Below are positions 1 to 5,183 of a DNA stretch of 7,258 bases, in pieces. Below the pieces are notes generated by a model, which had not been told where the DNA came from, did not search any database, and was given only the letters and a program-made list of their open reading frames with translations. The stretch covers positions 1 through 7,258 of the forward strand of contig JAITNZ010000099.1 of NCBI GenBank assembly GCA_031290205.1, read 5' to 3'. Numbering within the stretch: position 1 is the first letter of the stretch; every line of letters starts with the position of its first letter. Made by a program: the position numbers and the translations under genes. The stretch is from Spirochaetaceae bacterium. Lineage in GTDB: Bacteria > Spirochaetota > Spirochaetia > Treponematales > Breznakiellaceae.

Positions 1-392
1 TTTCCCAGAATTTCAATCGGCAGCACGGAAAATTCATAGGGGCATTCGGGATAGTATAGATTATCTATAATGTCTTTTAATACTTTATTATCAAGAGTAA
101 GATGGATTAGCCAATCCTCACTATTGAATAAGCCTGAGTTATATTTTACATTTGCCTTTTCAACGAGCGCATTAAATACTTCATAAATATTTTCTACGTT
201 TGTTATTGTTTTTAGAATAGCGTCATTTCCCCTTTCCTTGTCCTCCGCAATGCGTAGAAAAATAATTCTATTAATTATCTTTTGCACAGCGGAATTCAAA
301 TTATTAATCGAAAGCGCGGGGTTTCTCTGGGCAATATTTTTTGCCAGTTTCACACGCCAGCTCTCAATAGTATTTAATAAATGCTCATCCAT
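1..392 (-). CDS. Type IIG-like restriction/N6-adenine DNA methylase, N-terminal fragment
   Basis: An open frame of 130 codons starts with ATG at 392 and leaves the window at its left edge with no stop, so the C-terminal part is outside. I translated it by hand. It begins MDEHLLNTIESWR and contains the segments LAKNIAQRNP, AVQKIINRIIFLRIAED (about residues 39-55), KYNSGLF and PIEILG. These match the helical region just before the methylase domain in large Eco57I/type IIG and PglX-like enzymes, which modify adenine using S-adenosylmethionine and often also cut DNA. The catalytic NPPY motif would lie beyond the window. The start is well fixed: a TGA codon is directly upstream in frame, and GGAG (401..404) stands 8 nt before ATG. 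In many relatives a nuclease domain precedes this region; here there is none, so the enzyme may be methylase-only, truncated, or carry its nuclease elsewhere. It is very AT-rich and overlaps the PIN gene by 19 bp. Confidence 0.85.
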   Translation of the reverse strand, partial: MDEHLLNTIESWRVKLAKNIAQRNPALSINNLNSAVQKIINRIIFLRIAEDKERGNDAILKTITNVENIYEVFNALVEKANVKYNSGLFNSEDWLIHLTLDNKVLKDIIDNLYYPECPYEFSVLPIEILG

Positions 393-769
393 TCACAAAA
401 CTCCGCCGCCGACATGGTTTTCGGTCTATCTAAATCAAGTTCCAAAAAATGTTTGTCTCCGCTAATTATAATATCAACATCCGCAACAATTGCGGCGTTT
501 AAAATGGGACTGTCTTTTGGATCGGAAATCAGCTTGCTGAGTTCCTGTGGTGCAATGACAATCTCGCAAGGTAACTGTGTCAATAATATATCTATATCGG
601 CAAGCATGTCTGGTCTTTTACGCCCAATTACATCGCGTAATTCCATGATAATATAATCGCATAAAATTAGCGAGTGATGTTTTGTTATATACTTTAATAC
701 TTTTGCCGGCAAAGAAACAGGAAAAAGCAATGACGAGAATAATATATTTGTGTCAGCCATTATTCTCAT
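374..769 (-). CDS. PIN-domain ribonuclease, probable toxin of a toxin-antitoxin pair
   Basis: The 131-residue protein has the size and layout of single-domain PIN toxins of the COG1569/PIN_3 type. These are Mg2+-dependent ribonucleases that usually act on tRNA, rRNA or mRNA in the cytoplasm. The expected acidic residues are present: Asp6 in MADTNILFS, Glu43 in IMELRDV, Asp86 in DPKDSPIL and Asp105 in SGDKHFL, so the active site looks intact. The start ATG overlaps the antitoxin stop (ATGA, 766..769), which implies translational coupling. A second in-frame ATG at 760 gives the more usual N-terminus MADTN and cannot be excluded. The gene is AT-rich like the methylase, and its 3' end overlaps the methylase start by 19 bp. 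The toxin role is inferred from the family and the adjacent AbrB gene; the RNA target cannot be predicted. Confidence 0.9.
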   Translation of the reverse strand: MRIMADTNILFSSLLFPVSLPAKVLKYITKHHSLILCDYIIMELRDVIGRKRPDMLADIDILLTQLPCEIVIAPQELSKLISDPKDSPILNAAIVADVDIIISGDKHFLELDLDRPKTMSAAEFCEWMSIY

Positions 770-1029
770 GTTGCTGTCTTTGTTCCATATCGCACTTCAT
801 CGACTAAATGTTGTATATCGCTTTCATCTTTAACGGCAAAATCCGCAGCCGCGCCGCAGAATGCTTTTTGCGCACGAGCTATCGCATCAAATGAAGCATT
901 GTCAATTGCAATTTGACCATTCGCTTGTTCTACAAAAAGGAGTTTGTCTCCTTCGCGCAGACGTAGTTTTTGCCGTATCTCAAGCGGAACGATAACGTGC
1001 CCATTGGCTGACATTCTTGCAAGATTCAT
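766..1029 (-). CDS. AbrB/MazE/SpoVT-family antitoxin and autoregulator
   Basis: The 87-residue protein has an N-terminal swapped-hairpin DNA-binding domain of the SpoVT-AbrB type (about residues 3-46). Its hallmarks are ARMSANGHVIVPLEIRQKL followed by REGDKLLFVEQANGQIAI, matching the family pattern of 'G-x-V-x-(I/V)-P-x-x-I-R' then 'G-D-x-(L/I)'. The tail (about 47-87) is alanine-rich, then acidic, and is the likely toxin-binding segment. Such proteins neutralise the partner toxin and, as dimers or with the toxin, repress their own promoter. The start is supported by GAGGAGG at 1034..1040. The gene comes first in the antitoxin-PIN-methylase order, the usual arrangement for an antitoxin, and shares ATGA with the PIN start. 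It lies 65 bp behind yejF in the same direction, so read-through from that operon is possible; I see no convincing promoter of its own. Confidence 0.9.
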   Translation of the reverse strand: MNLARMSANGHVIVPLEIRQKLRLREGDKLLFVEQANGQIAIDNASFDAIARAQKAFCGAAADFAVKDESDIQHLVDEVRYGTKTAT

Positions 1030-1033
1030 TTTT

Positions 1034-1040
1034 CCTCCTC
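1034..1040 (-). promoter_or_regulatory. Ribosome binding site of the antitoxin gene
   Basis: On the minus strand GAGGAGG ends 4 nt before the ATG at 1029. It is the strongest Shine-Dalgarno sequence in the antitoxin-PIN-methylase module. The PIN gene has no clear site of its own and probably depends on ribosomes arriving from the antitoxin gene. Confidence 0.75.
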
Positions 1041-1062
1041 GTATAAAAAATCAACTAACTCT

Positions 1063-1104
1063 CCCCTCATCCATTATCCATCATCCTTCATTCCTCATTC
1101 CTCA
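1063..1104. repeat. Degenerate 7-bp tandem repeat, six units
   Basis: Read on the minus strand, six consecutive 7-mers are TGAGGAA, TGAGGAA, TGAAGGA, TGATGGA, TAATGGA and TGAGGGG, with no gaps. The yejF stop codon (1095..1097) is the TGA of the second unit, and the last residues of YejF (FEE) are partly coded by the repeat. It fills most of the gap between the transporter operon and the antitoxin gene, exactly where base composition changes. Each unit carries a TGA or TAA in some frame. I see no coding role. Confidence 0.8.
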
Positions 1105-2687
1105 AACGCGGTCTGCAGTAAAATTTTTGTATACTCTACTTGCGGCTTAGCAAAAATATCGCGGGCGGAGCCGGCTTCAACTACTTTGCCCTCTTTCATT
1201 ATTAAGAGGTCGTGGCTTAGCGCCTTGACGATGCGTAGGTCGTGGCTGATAAAAATATATGAAAGCCCACGCCGCTCCTGCAAATCACGTAAGAGATTAA
1301 CAATCTGAAATTGCGTCGTCCTGTCTAACGATGAGGTCGGCTCGTCTATCACGAGGATTTCGGGCTCCAAAACGAGGCTGCGGGCTATGGCGATGCGCTG
1401 GCGCTGCCCGCCTGAAAATTCATTCGGATAGCGGTCAAGAAATTCGGGATCCTCCAAACCAACCTCGCGCAACGCGTCTGCAATTTTTTGCTCACGCTCC
1501 TCGCCACTCTTGTGTATCAAGAGCCCTTCACCTACGATGTGGCGCACCTTCATCCGGGGCGAGAGCGATCCGTAAGGGTCCTGAAAGATTATCTGCATGG
1601 TGCGCCGCAGCGGGCGGAGGGCGTTTTCTTTCAAGCCTTGTATCTCCTTCCCCCCTACTTCGATGCTCCCCTGCGAGGGGATTAAACGTAGCAGCGCTTT
1701 GCCCAGCGTCGTCTTTCCGCTGCCGCTCTCGCCTACCACCCCAAGGGTGGCGCCCCGCCGCAACACCAAGCTTACATCATCGACTGCTTTTATATAGCCG
1801 CTTGTTTTTCGCAAAAAACCTTTCTTTACCGGAAAATACACCTTGAGGTTTTTAACGCGGGCGGCTATAGACTCCTGCAAGGGGGGGGGTGGGGGAGTAT
1901 CATCATGCGCGGCGAGTAATAGTTTTGTATAGGCTGCTTGGGGCTTTGAAAATATTTCCGAGGTGCCGCCTGCCTCGATAATGTTTCCGTTCTGCATGAC
2001 GGCAGTTCTGTCGGCAAAACGGCGCGCCAGATTCAAATCGTGCGTGATAAACAAGACCGATAAGCCGAAATCCGCTTGCAGGTCTTTTAAGAGCCGCAGT
2101 ATCTGCGCCTGTATCGTTACATCGAGCGCGGTCGTAGGCTCGTCGGCAATGAGGAGTTTTGGTTTGTTGATGAGGGCAAGCGCTATCATCACCCGCTGCC
2201 GCTCGCCGCCGGATAACTCGTGGCTAAATGCGCGCAAACGGTTTTTTGCATCGCGCAGCCCGACGCGCTCAAAACTTTCTATGACGAGGGGGCGCGCATC
2301 CTTTTTAGTGATGCCTTGATGGAGAGAGAGAGATTCGGCAAGTTGGTCTTCGATACACTGAAGGGGGTTAAGGCTCGTCATCGGCTCTTGAAAAATCATG
2401 CCGATTTCGCTGCCCCGCACTTTTTGCAATTCCTGCACGCTCATGCGGAGTATATCGCGCCCTTCAAAAAGAATTTCGCTCTGCGGATAGTGTATCCAAT
2501 CTTCGCTCTGCAAACGGAGGATGCTCTGCGCGGTAACGGTCTTCCCGCTGCCGGATTCGCCGACGAGCGCCAGCACCTCATTTTTATCGATAAAAAAGTT
2601 AATGCCATGCACCACTTCCTTCGCGCTATCGCCCTTCCCAAAGACAGCATGAAAGTTTTTAAATTCTACAAGATGAGGGTAGGTCAT
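1095..2687 (-). CDS. yejF: Peptide/microcin C-type ABC transporter, dual ATPase subunit YejF
   Basis: The 530-residue cytoplasmic protein contains two complete nucleotide-binding domains in one chain, as in YejF (about 529 residues in E. coli), and powers the YejB-YejE permease pair. Domain 1 has Walker A GESGSGKT (43-50), Q-loop Gln100, signature LSGGE (158-162), Walker B LLIADE (178-183) and switch His216. Domain 2 has Walker A GESGSGKT (319-326), Gln369, signature FSGGQ (424-428), Walker B ILVIDE (444-449) and His482. Both domains therefore look active. The linker holds five consecutive prolines (265-269) encoded by a long C run. ATG overlaps the yejE stop (ATGA, 2684..2687), and GGAGGAG at 2694..2700 is a good ribosome binding site. 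It is the last of the three transporter genes. Generic oligopeptide importers are the alternative, but these usually split the two ATPases over two genes. Confidence 0.95.
   Translation of the reverse strand: MTYPHLVEFKNFHAVFGKGDSAKEVVHGINFFIDKNEVLALVGESGSGKTVTAQSILRLQSEDWIHYPQSEILFEGRDILRMSVQELQKVRGSEIGMIFQEPMTSLNPLQCIEDQLAESLSLHQGITKKDARPLVIESFERVGLRDAKNRLRAFSHELSGGERQRVMIALALINKPKLLIADEPTTALDVTIQAQILRLLKDLQADFGLSVLFITHDLNLARRFADRTAVMQNGNIIEAGGTSEIFSKPQAAYTKLLLAAHDDTPPPPPLQESIAARVKNLKVYFPVKKGFLRKTSGYIKAVDDVSLVLRRGATLGVVGESGSGKTTLGKALLRLIPSQGSIEVGGKEIQGLKENALRPLRRTMQIIFQDPYGSLSPRMKVRHIVGEGLLIHKSGEEREQKIADALREVGLEDPEFLDRYPNEFSGGQRQRIAIARSLVLEPEILVIDEPTSSLDRTTQFQIVNLLRDLQERRGLSYIFISHDLRIVKALSHDLLIMKEGKVVEAGSARDIFAKPQVEYTKILLQTAFEE
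1881..1895. repeat. G9-T-G5 homopolymer tract inside yejF
   Basis: The plus strand has nine G, one T and five G, coding the proline run in the linker between the two ATPase domains of YejF. A change of one base would end translation shortly after the first ATPase domain. It could be a slippage-prone switch or simply reflect the G/C-run-rich character of this genome. Confidence 0.8.
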
Positions 2688-3700
2688 GCGTTTCTCCTCC
2701 TAGGGTCGAAGGCATCGCGCACTCCTTCGCCTGTGAAGACGAGGAGGGTGAGGCTTAGCGCGAGAATGAGGAATACCGACACGCCGAGCCAGGGGGCTTG
2801 GAGGTTTGCCTTTGCCTGCGAAAGAATTTCGCCGAGTGAGGGGGAGCCGACGGGCAGCCCGTAACCGAGGAAGTCCAGCGAAGTGAGTATCGTAATCGAG
2901 CCGGCGAGGATGAACGGGAACTGGCTGAGCGCCGAAGTGAGCGCGTTCGGCAGTATATGAACGAACATCACGCGTGAATGGCGCATGCCCATCGCGCGGG
3001 CGGCAAGGACATATTCAAAATTCCGCGCGCGCAAAAACTCCGCGCGCACGAGCGGCACGAGCGTCATCCAGCCGAAGAGGACGTTGATGCCGAGCAGCCA
3101 CCAAAAGTTCGGCTCAACAATCGACGAGAGTATTATCAAAATAAAAAGTGTCGGCAGCCCCGACCATACTTCCATAAACCGTTGAAACACGATGTCGAAT
3201 GCGCCGCCGTAATAGCCTTGCAACGCGCCCAGCATGATGCCGAGTATCGAACAGATGAAGGTGAGCGTGAAGCCGAATAGCACCGAAATCCGAAAGCCGT
3301 AGAGTAAACGCGCCGCCACATCGCGCCCGCGGTCGTCGGTGCCTAAAATATTTTCGCCGCTTGGGGGGGAGGGCGCGGGGCTCGGCAAATTATAATTTAT
3401 GCTGTTATAACTAAACGGTATGGGCGCCATGAGCAGCCAGCCCCCCCCCCCCTCAATCTTTTCGATGATGTAAGGGTCGCGATAGTCGGCGTCTATATCA
3501 AACTCACCGCCGAATACAAGCTCGGAATAATTTTTGAATACAGGAAAATAATATTGATTGTTATAGCGGACTATCAGCGCCCGGTCGTTAGCAAGGAACT
3601 CGGAAAATAACGAGAGCGCGAAGAAAACGGCGAACACGACACACGAGATAAAGCCCTTTTTATGCCCGATGAAGCGTGCGAGGACGGAAGATTTTTTCAC
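2684..3700 (-). CDS. yejE: Peptide/microcin C-type ABC transporter permease YejE
   Basis: This 338-residue inner-membrane permease can be followed along nearly the whole length of E. coli YejE (about 341 residues) from memory. Shared landmarks are SEFLANDR (33-40), YFPVFKNYSE (51-60), GTDDRGRDV (120-128), GALQGYYGG (158-166), NFWWLLGI (198-205), the EAA-type coupling loop VRAEFLRARNFEY to HILPNA (218-253), LTSLDFLGYGLP (272-283) and VRDAFDP (327-333). An N-terminal membrane helix (about 18-36) is followed by a large extracytoplasmic region (about 37-130) and then the bundle of five or so helices that binds YejF and pairs with YejB. The start is GTG, overlapping the yejB stop (GTGA, 3697..3700), with the purine-rich site GAGGGGAGGGG just upstream. 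Odd: the extracytoplasmic region contains four glycines (84-87) coded by a 12-base G run where E. coli YejE has a different short stretch. Confidence 0.95.
   Translation of the reverse strand: MKKSSVLARFIGHKKGFISCVVFAVFFALSLFSEFLANDRALIVRYNNQYYFPVFKNYSELVFGGEFDIDADYRDPYIIEKIEGGGGWLLMAPIPFSYNSINYNLPSPAPSPPSGENILGTDDRGRDVAARLLYGFRISVLFGFTLTFICSILGIMLGALQGYYGGAFDIVFQRFMEVWSGLPTLFILIILSSIVEPNFWWLLGINVLFGWMTLVPLVRAEFLRARNFEYVLAARAMGMRHSRVMFVHILPNALTSALSQFPFILAGSITILTSLDFLGYGLPVGSPSLGEILSQAKANLQAPWLGVSVFLILALSLTLLVFTGEGVRDAFDPRRRNA
3441..3452. repeat. C12 homopolymer tract inside yejE
   Basis: Twelve C on the plus strand (twelve G in the coding sense) code most of Glu83-Gly87 in the extracytoplasmic region of YejE. 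A gain or loss of one base would truncate the permease after roughly 90 residues. The frame is open as given, so this copy is in the 'on' state. A nearby G7 run (3363..3369) lies in the same region of the gene. Confidence 0.85.
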
Positions 3701-4806
3701 GCGCCCCTCCCCTCAAAGTCGATACGTGGGTCGATAACGGTGTAAAGAAAATCGCGCAACAAACTGAGTAGCAAGCCTACCAACGTAAAGATATAGAGCG
3801 TCGCAAAAATAATAGGGTAGTCGCGCTGCATAACCGCCTCGTAACCGAGCAGCCCGAGCCCTTCGAGTGAAAAAACAATTTCGATAAGAAAGTTGCCGGT
3901 AAAAAACATCGCGATGAGTGTCGCGGGGAAGCCGGCTACGACAATCAGCATGGCGTTGCGAAATACATGCTTGATTAAAATTGCCTTTTCGCTTAAGCCC
4001 TTTGCGCGCGCCGTCAGCACATACTGTTTATGGACTTCGTCGAGGTAGGAATTTTTTGTCAGCATCGTAAGCCCCGCAAAGCCGCCGATGGTAATCGAGG
4101 CGACGGGCAGGCAAATGTGCCAGAGGTAGTCGGCAATTTTATGGAGCAGGCTGAAGTCGCTAAAGCCGGTCGAAAAAAGCCCCCGCAACGGAAAAACTTT
4201 GAGGAAGCCGCCGCCTGAAAAAAGCACGATGAAGAGGACGGCGAGGAGGAAGGCGGGAATCGCGTGGGAAAGCACAATCACCGTGCTTGTCCAGGTGTCG
4301 AAACGGCTGCCGTTCTTCACCGCTTTTTTGATACCCAGCGGAATCGAAACCAGATAGATTATCAGCGTGCTCCAGAAACCGAGCGTGGCGGAAACGGGGA
4401 GGCGTTCTTTGAGGAGGGCAAGCACGGTGCTGCCGCGAAAGAGGCTTTCGCCAAAATTAAAGGTGGCATAATCTTTGAGCATTTGGAGGTAACGCACGCC
4501 AATCGGCTTGTCAAACCCGAAGCGTTTTTCGATTTCGGCGATAACTTCGCTATCGAGCCCCCGCGCTCCCCGATACTTCGACGTTTCCATGCCGCCGCCC
4601 GCCCTCCGCTGCGCCGCTCCCGCACCCGCCGTCTGTCCGCCGCCCGCGATGCGGGAAACGGCGCCGTCCCCCATTCCCTGCATATTGGCGATCATCTGGT
4701 CGACGGGACCGCCGGGGGCAATCTGTACGATAAAAAAATTGATGGTGATGATAGCCCAGAGCGTCGGGATGAGCAGCAGCAAGCGCCGCACGATGTAAGA
4801 TGCCAT
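3697..4806 (-). CDS. yejB: Peptide/microcin C-type ABC transporter permease YejB
   Basis: The 369-residue inner-membrane permease is first in the transporter operon. It matches E. coli YejB (about 364 residues) from the first residues: YIVRRLL, IPTLWAIITINFF, QIAPGGPVDQ (28-37), then YRGARGLDSEVIAEI (78-92), GFDKPI, LPVSATLGFWSTLIIYL, the EAA-type loop TKNSYLDEV to HVFRNAM (250-286), LGLLGYEA and the C-terminus DPRIDFEGR. I chose the ATG at 4806 because it gives the family's usual N-terminus. The same frame opens at a GTG (4836) ten codons earlier, which would add MIEFLSYAIP. Neither start has a strong ribosome binding site. Residues 41-74 form a Gly/Ala-rich, low-complexity insert at a point where the family is variable. 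The gene overlaps yejE by 4 bp. No gene for the periplasmic binding protein YejA lies upstream, where it stands in E. coli. Confidence 0.94.
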   Translation of the reverse strand: MASYIVRRLLLLIPTLWAIITINFFIVQIAPGGPVDQMIANMQGMGDGAVSRIAGGGQTAGAGAAQRRAGGGMETSKYRGARGLDSEVIAEIEKRFGFDKPIGVRYLQMLKDYATFNFGESLFRGSTVLALLKERLPVSATLGFWSTLIIYLVSIPLGIKKAVKNGSRFDTWTSTVIVLSHAIPAFLLAVLFIVLFSGGGFLKVFPLRGLFSTGFSDFSLLHKIADYLWHICLPVASITIGGFAGLTMLTKNSYLDEVHKQYVLTARAKGLSEKAILIKHVFRNAMLIVVAGFPATLIAMFFTGNFLIEIVFSLEGLGLLGYEAVMQRDYPIIFATLYIFTLVGLLLSLLRDFLYTVIDPRIDFEGRGA

Positions 4807-4962
4807 GGGGATAGCATAACTCAAAAACTCAATCACGAAAAGCCACCGCCGCAGACGCGATACTGTAGCACTTAGCCGGGGGCGTCAGTGTTTGCTTGTC
4901 CTGCGCCACGCCTGAACGATTAACCGCAACAACACCCTATCGGCTGCTATTATTAGGCGTAT

Positions 4963-4989
4963 GGGGGGCTCCCCCCTCCTACCTTTATA
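4963..4989 (-). repeat. GC-rich hairpin element, copy 1
   Basis: On the minus strand the element reads TATAAAGGTAGGAGG followed by GGGGAGCCCCCC. The G6-AG-C6 part can fold on itself. Nearly the same sequence, with GGG for GGT and small changes in run length, follows the end of the kinase gene at 7051..7079, and again in reverse at 7174..7201. Copies 1 and 2 thus flank the kinase gene in opposite orientations. Confidence 0.7.
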
Positions 4990-5078
4990 CCTCCCTAATC
5001 CCTCCCTTCGTCGAAAAGCCCTCACTGCGGGACTTGCTGAATGTAGCAACAAACCTGCTTAGGCGGTTAAGACAGCGC

Positions 5079-5146
5079 GCGCCCTTTGCAAGGGCAAAAA
5101 CCGCCTGTGGCGGCGCCCTTCGCAAGGGCAAAAACCGCCTAAGGCG
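5079..5146. repeat. Two tandem copies of a 34-bp palindromic unit
   Basis: Units 5079..5112 and 5113..5146 differ at three positions. Each begins GCGCCCTT, continues GCAAGGGCAAAAACCGCCT and ends GGCG. Each contains two small stem-loops: GCCCTT/AAGGGC with a 3-nt loop, and CCGCC/GGCGG. A degenerate third piece, TTAGGCGGTTAAG, lies just before (5059..5071). The layout resembles intergenic REP-like or small MITE-like repeats. It ends at the -35 region proposed for the kinase promoter. Confidence 0.8.
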
Positions 5147-5149
5147 GTT
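5133..5149. repeat. Perfect 17-bp palindrome before pyk
   Basis: AACCGCCT, a central A, then AGGCGGTT: eight perfectly paired bases on each side of one central base. Its right arm shares the TT of the proposed -35 box TTGACT. It could be an operator, a terminator-like stem without a T run, or simply the second hairpin of the 34-bp repeat. AGGCGGTT also occurs at 5061..5068 and could pair with the same left arm. Confidence 0.65.
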
Positions 5150-5176
5150 GACTTGACTGGCTTATTGCTATAGATT
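5148..5176 (+). promoter_or_regulatory. Candidate promoter of pyk, giving a leaderless or nearly leaderless mRNA
   Basis: TTGACT (5148..5153) is followed after 17 nt by TAGATT (5171..5176). An overlapping alternative is the extended -10 TGCTATAGA (5166..5174). Either places the transcription start within about 4 nt of the ATG at 5184. No Shine-Dalgarno sequence stands before that ATG, which agrees with a leaderless message. The boxes are imperfect matches. Confidence 0.4.
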
Positions 5177-5183
5177 TCCTTCT

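Larger units (their letters stand above)
4807..5183. other. Repeat-rich non-coding region between divergent yejB and pyk
   Basis: This stretch of about 380 bp separates two divergently read operons. I find no protein in it that resembles anything known; an 86-codon frame crosses it but is coded largely by the repeats. It holds a GC-rich hairpin element (4963..4989), two tandem copies of a 34-bp palindromic unit (5079..5146), a perfect palindrome (5133..5149) and a likely promoter for the kinase gene (5148..5176). Regulatory sequences for yejB must also lie here, but none is convincing. No tRNA or other RNA gene is recognisable. Confidence 0.7.

Noticed and set aside
238..465. A 75-codon plus-strand frame at the left edge
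   Set aside because: It lies antisense to the methylase and PIN genes, both supported by family motifs; it shows no motif of its own.
1331..1846. A 171-codon plus-strand frame opposite yejF
   Set aside because: It lies entirely antisense to a strongly conserved ATPase gene and is a mirror of its codon bias. The same holds for the other long antisense frames over yejE, yejB and pyk.
4862..4888. Possible minus-strand promoter for yejB: CTGACG, 15 nt, then TGC-TACAGT
   Set aside because: The spacer is short and both boxes are weak, so it is not distinguishable from chance.
4963..5009. G-quadruplex on the minus strand
   Set aside because: There are several G triplets, but one needed loop is very long and the adjacent C6 run would compete by forming a simple hairpin.
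5055..5149. CRISPR array
   Set aside because: The 34-bp units abut each other with no unique spacers between them, and no cas genes are present.
4896..5156. An 86-codon plus-strand frame in the intergenic region
   Set aside because: Its sequence is coded mostly by the GC-rich hairpin element and the 34-bp repeats, it has no ribosome binding site and resembles no known protein.
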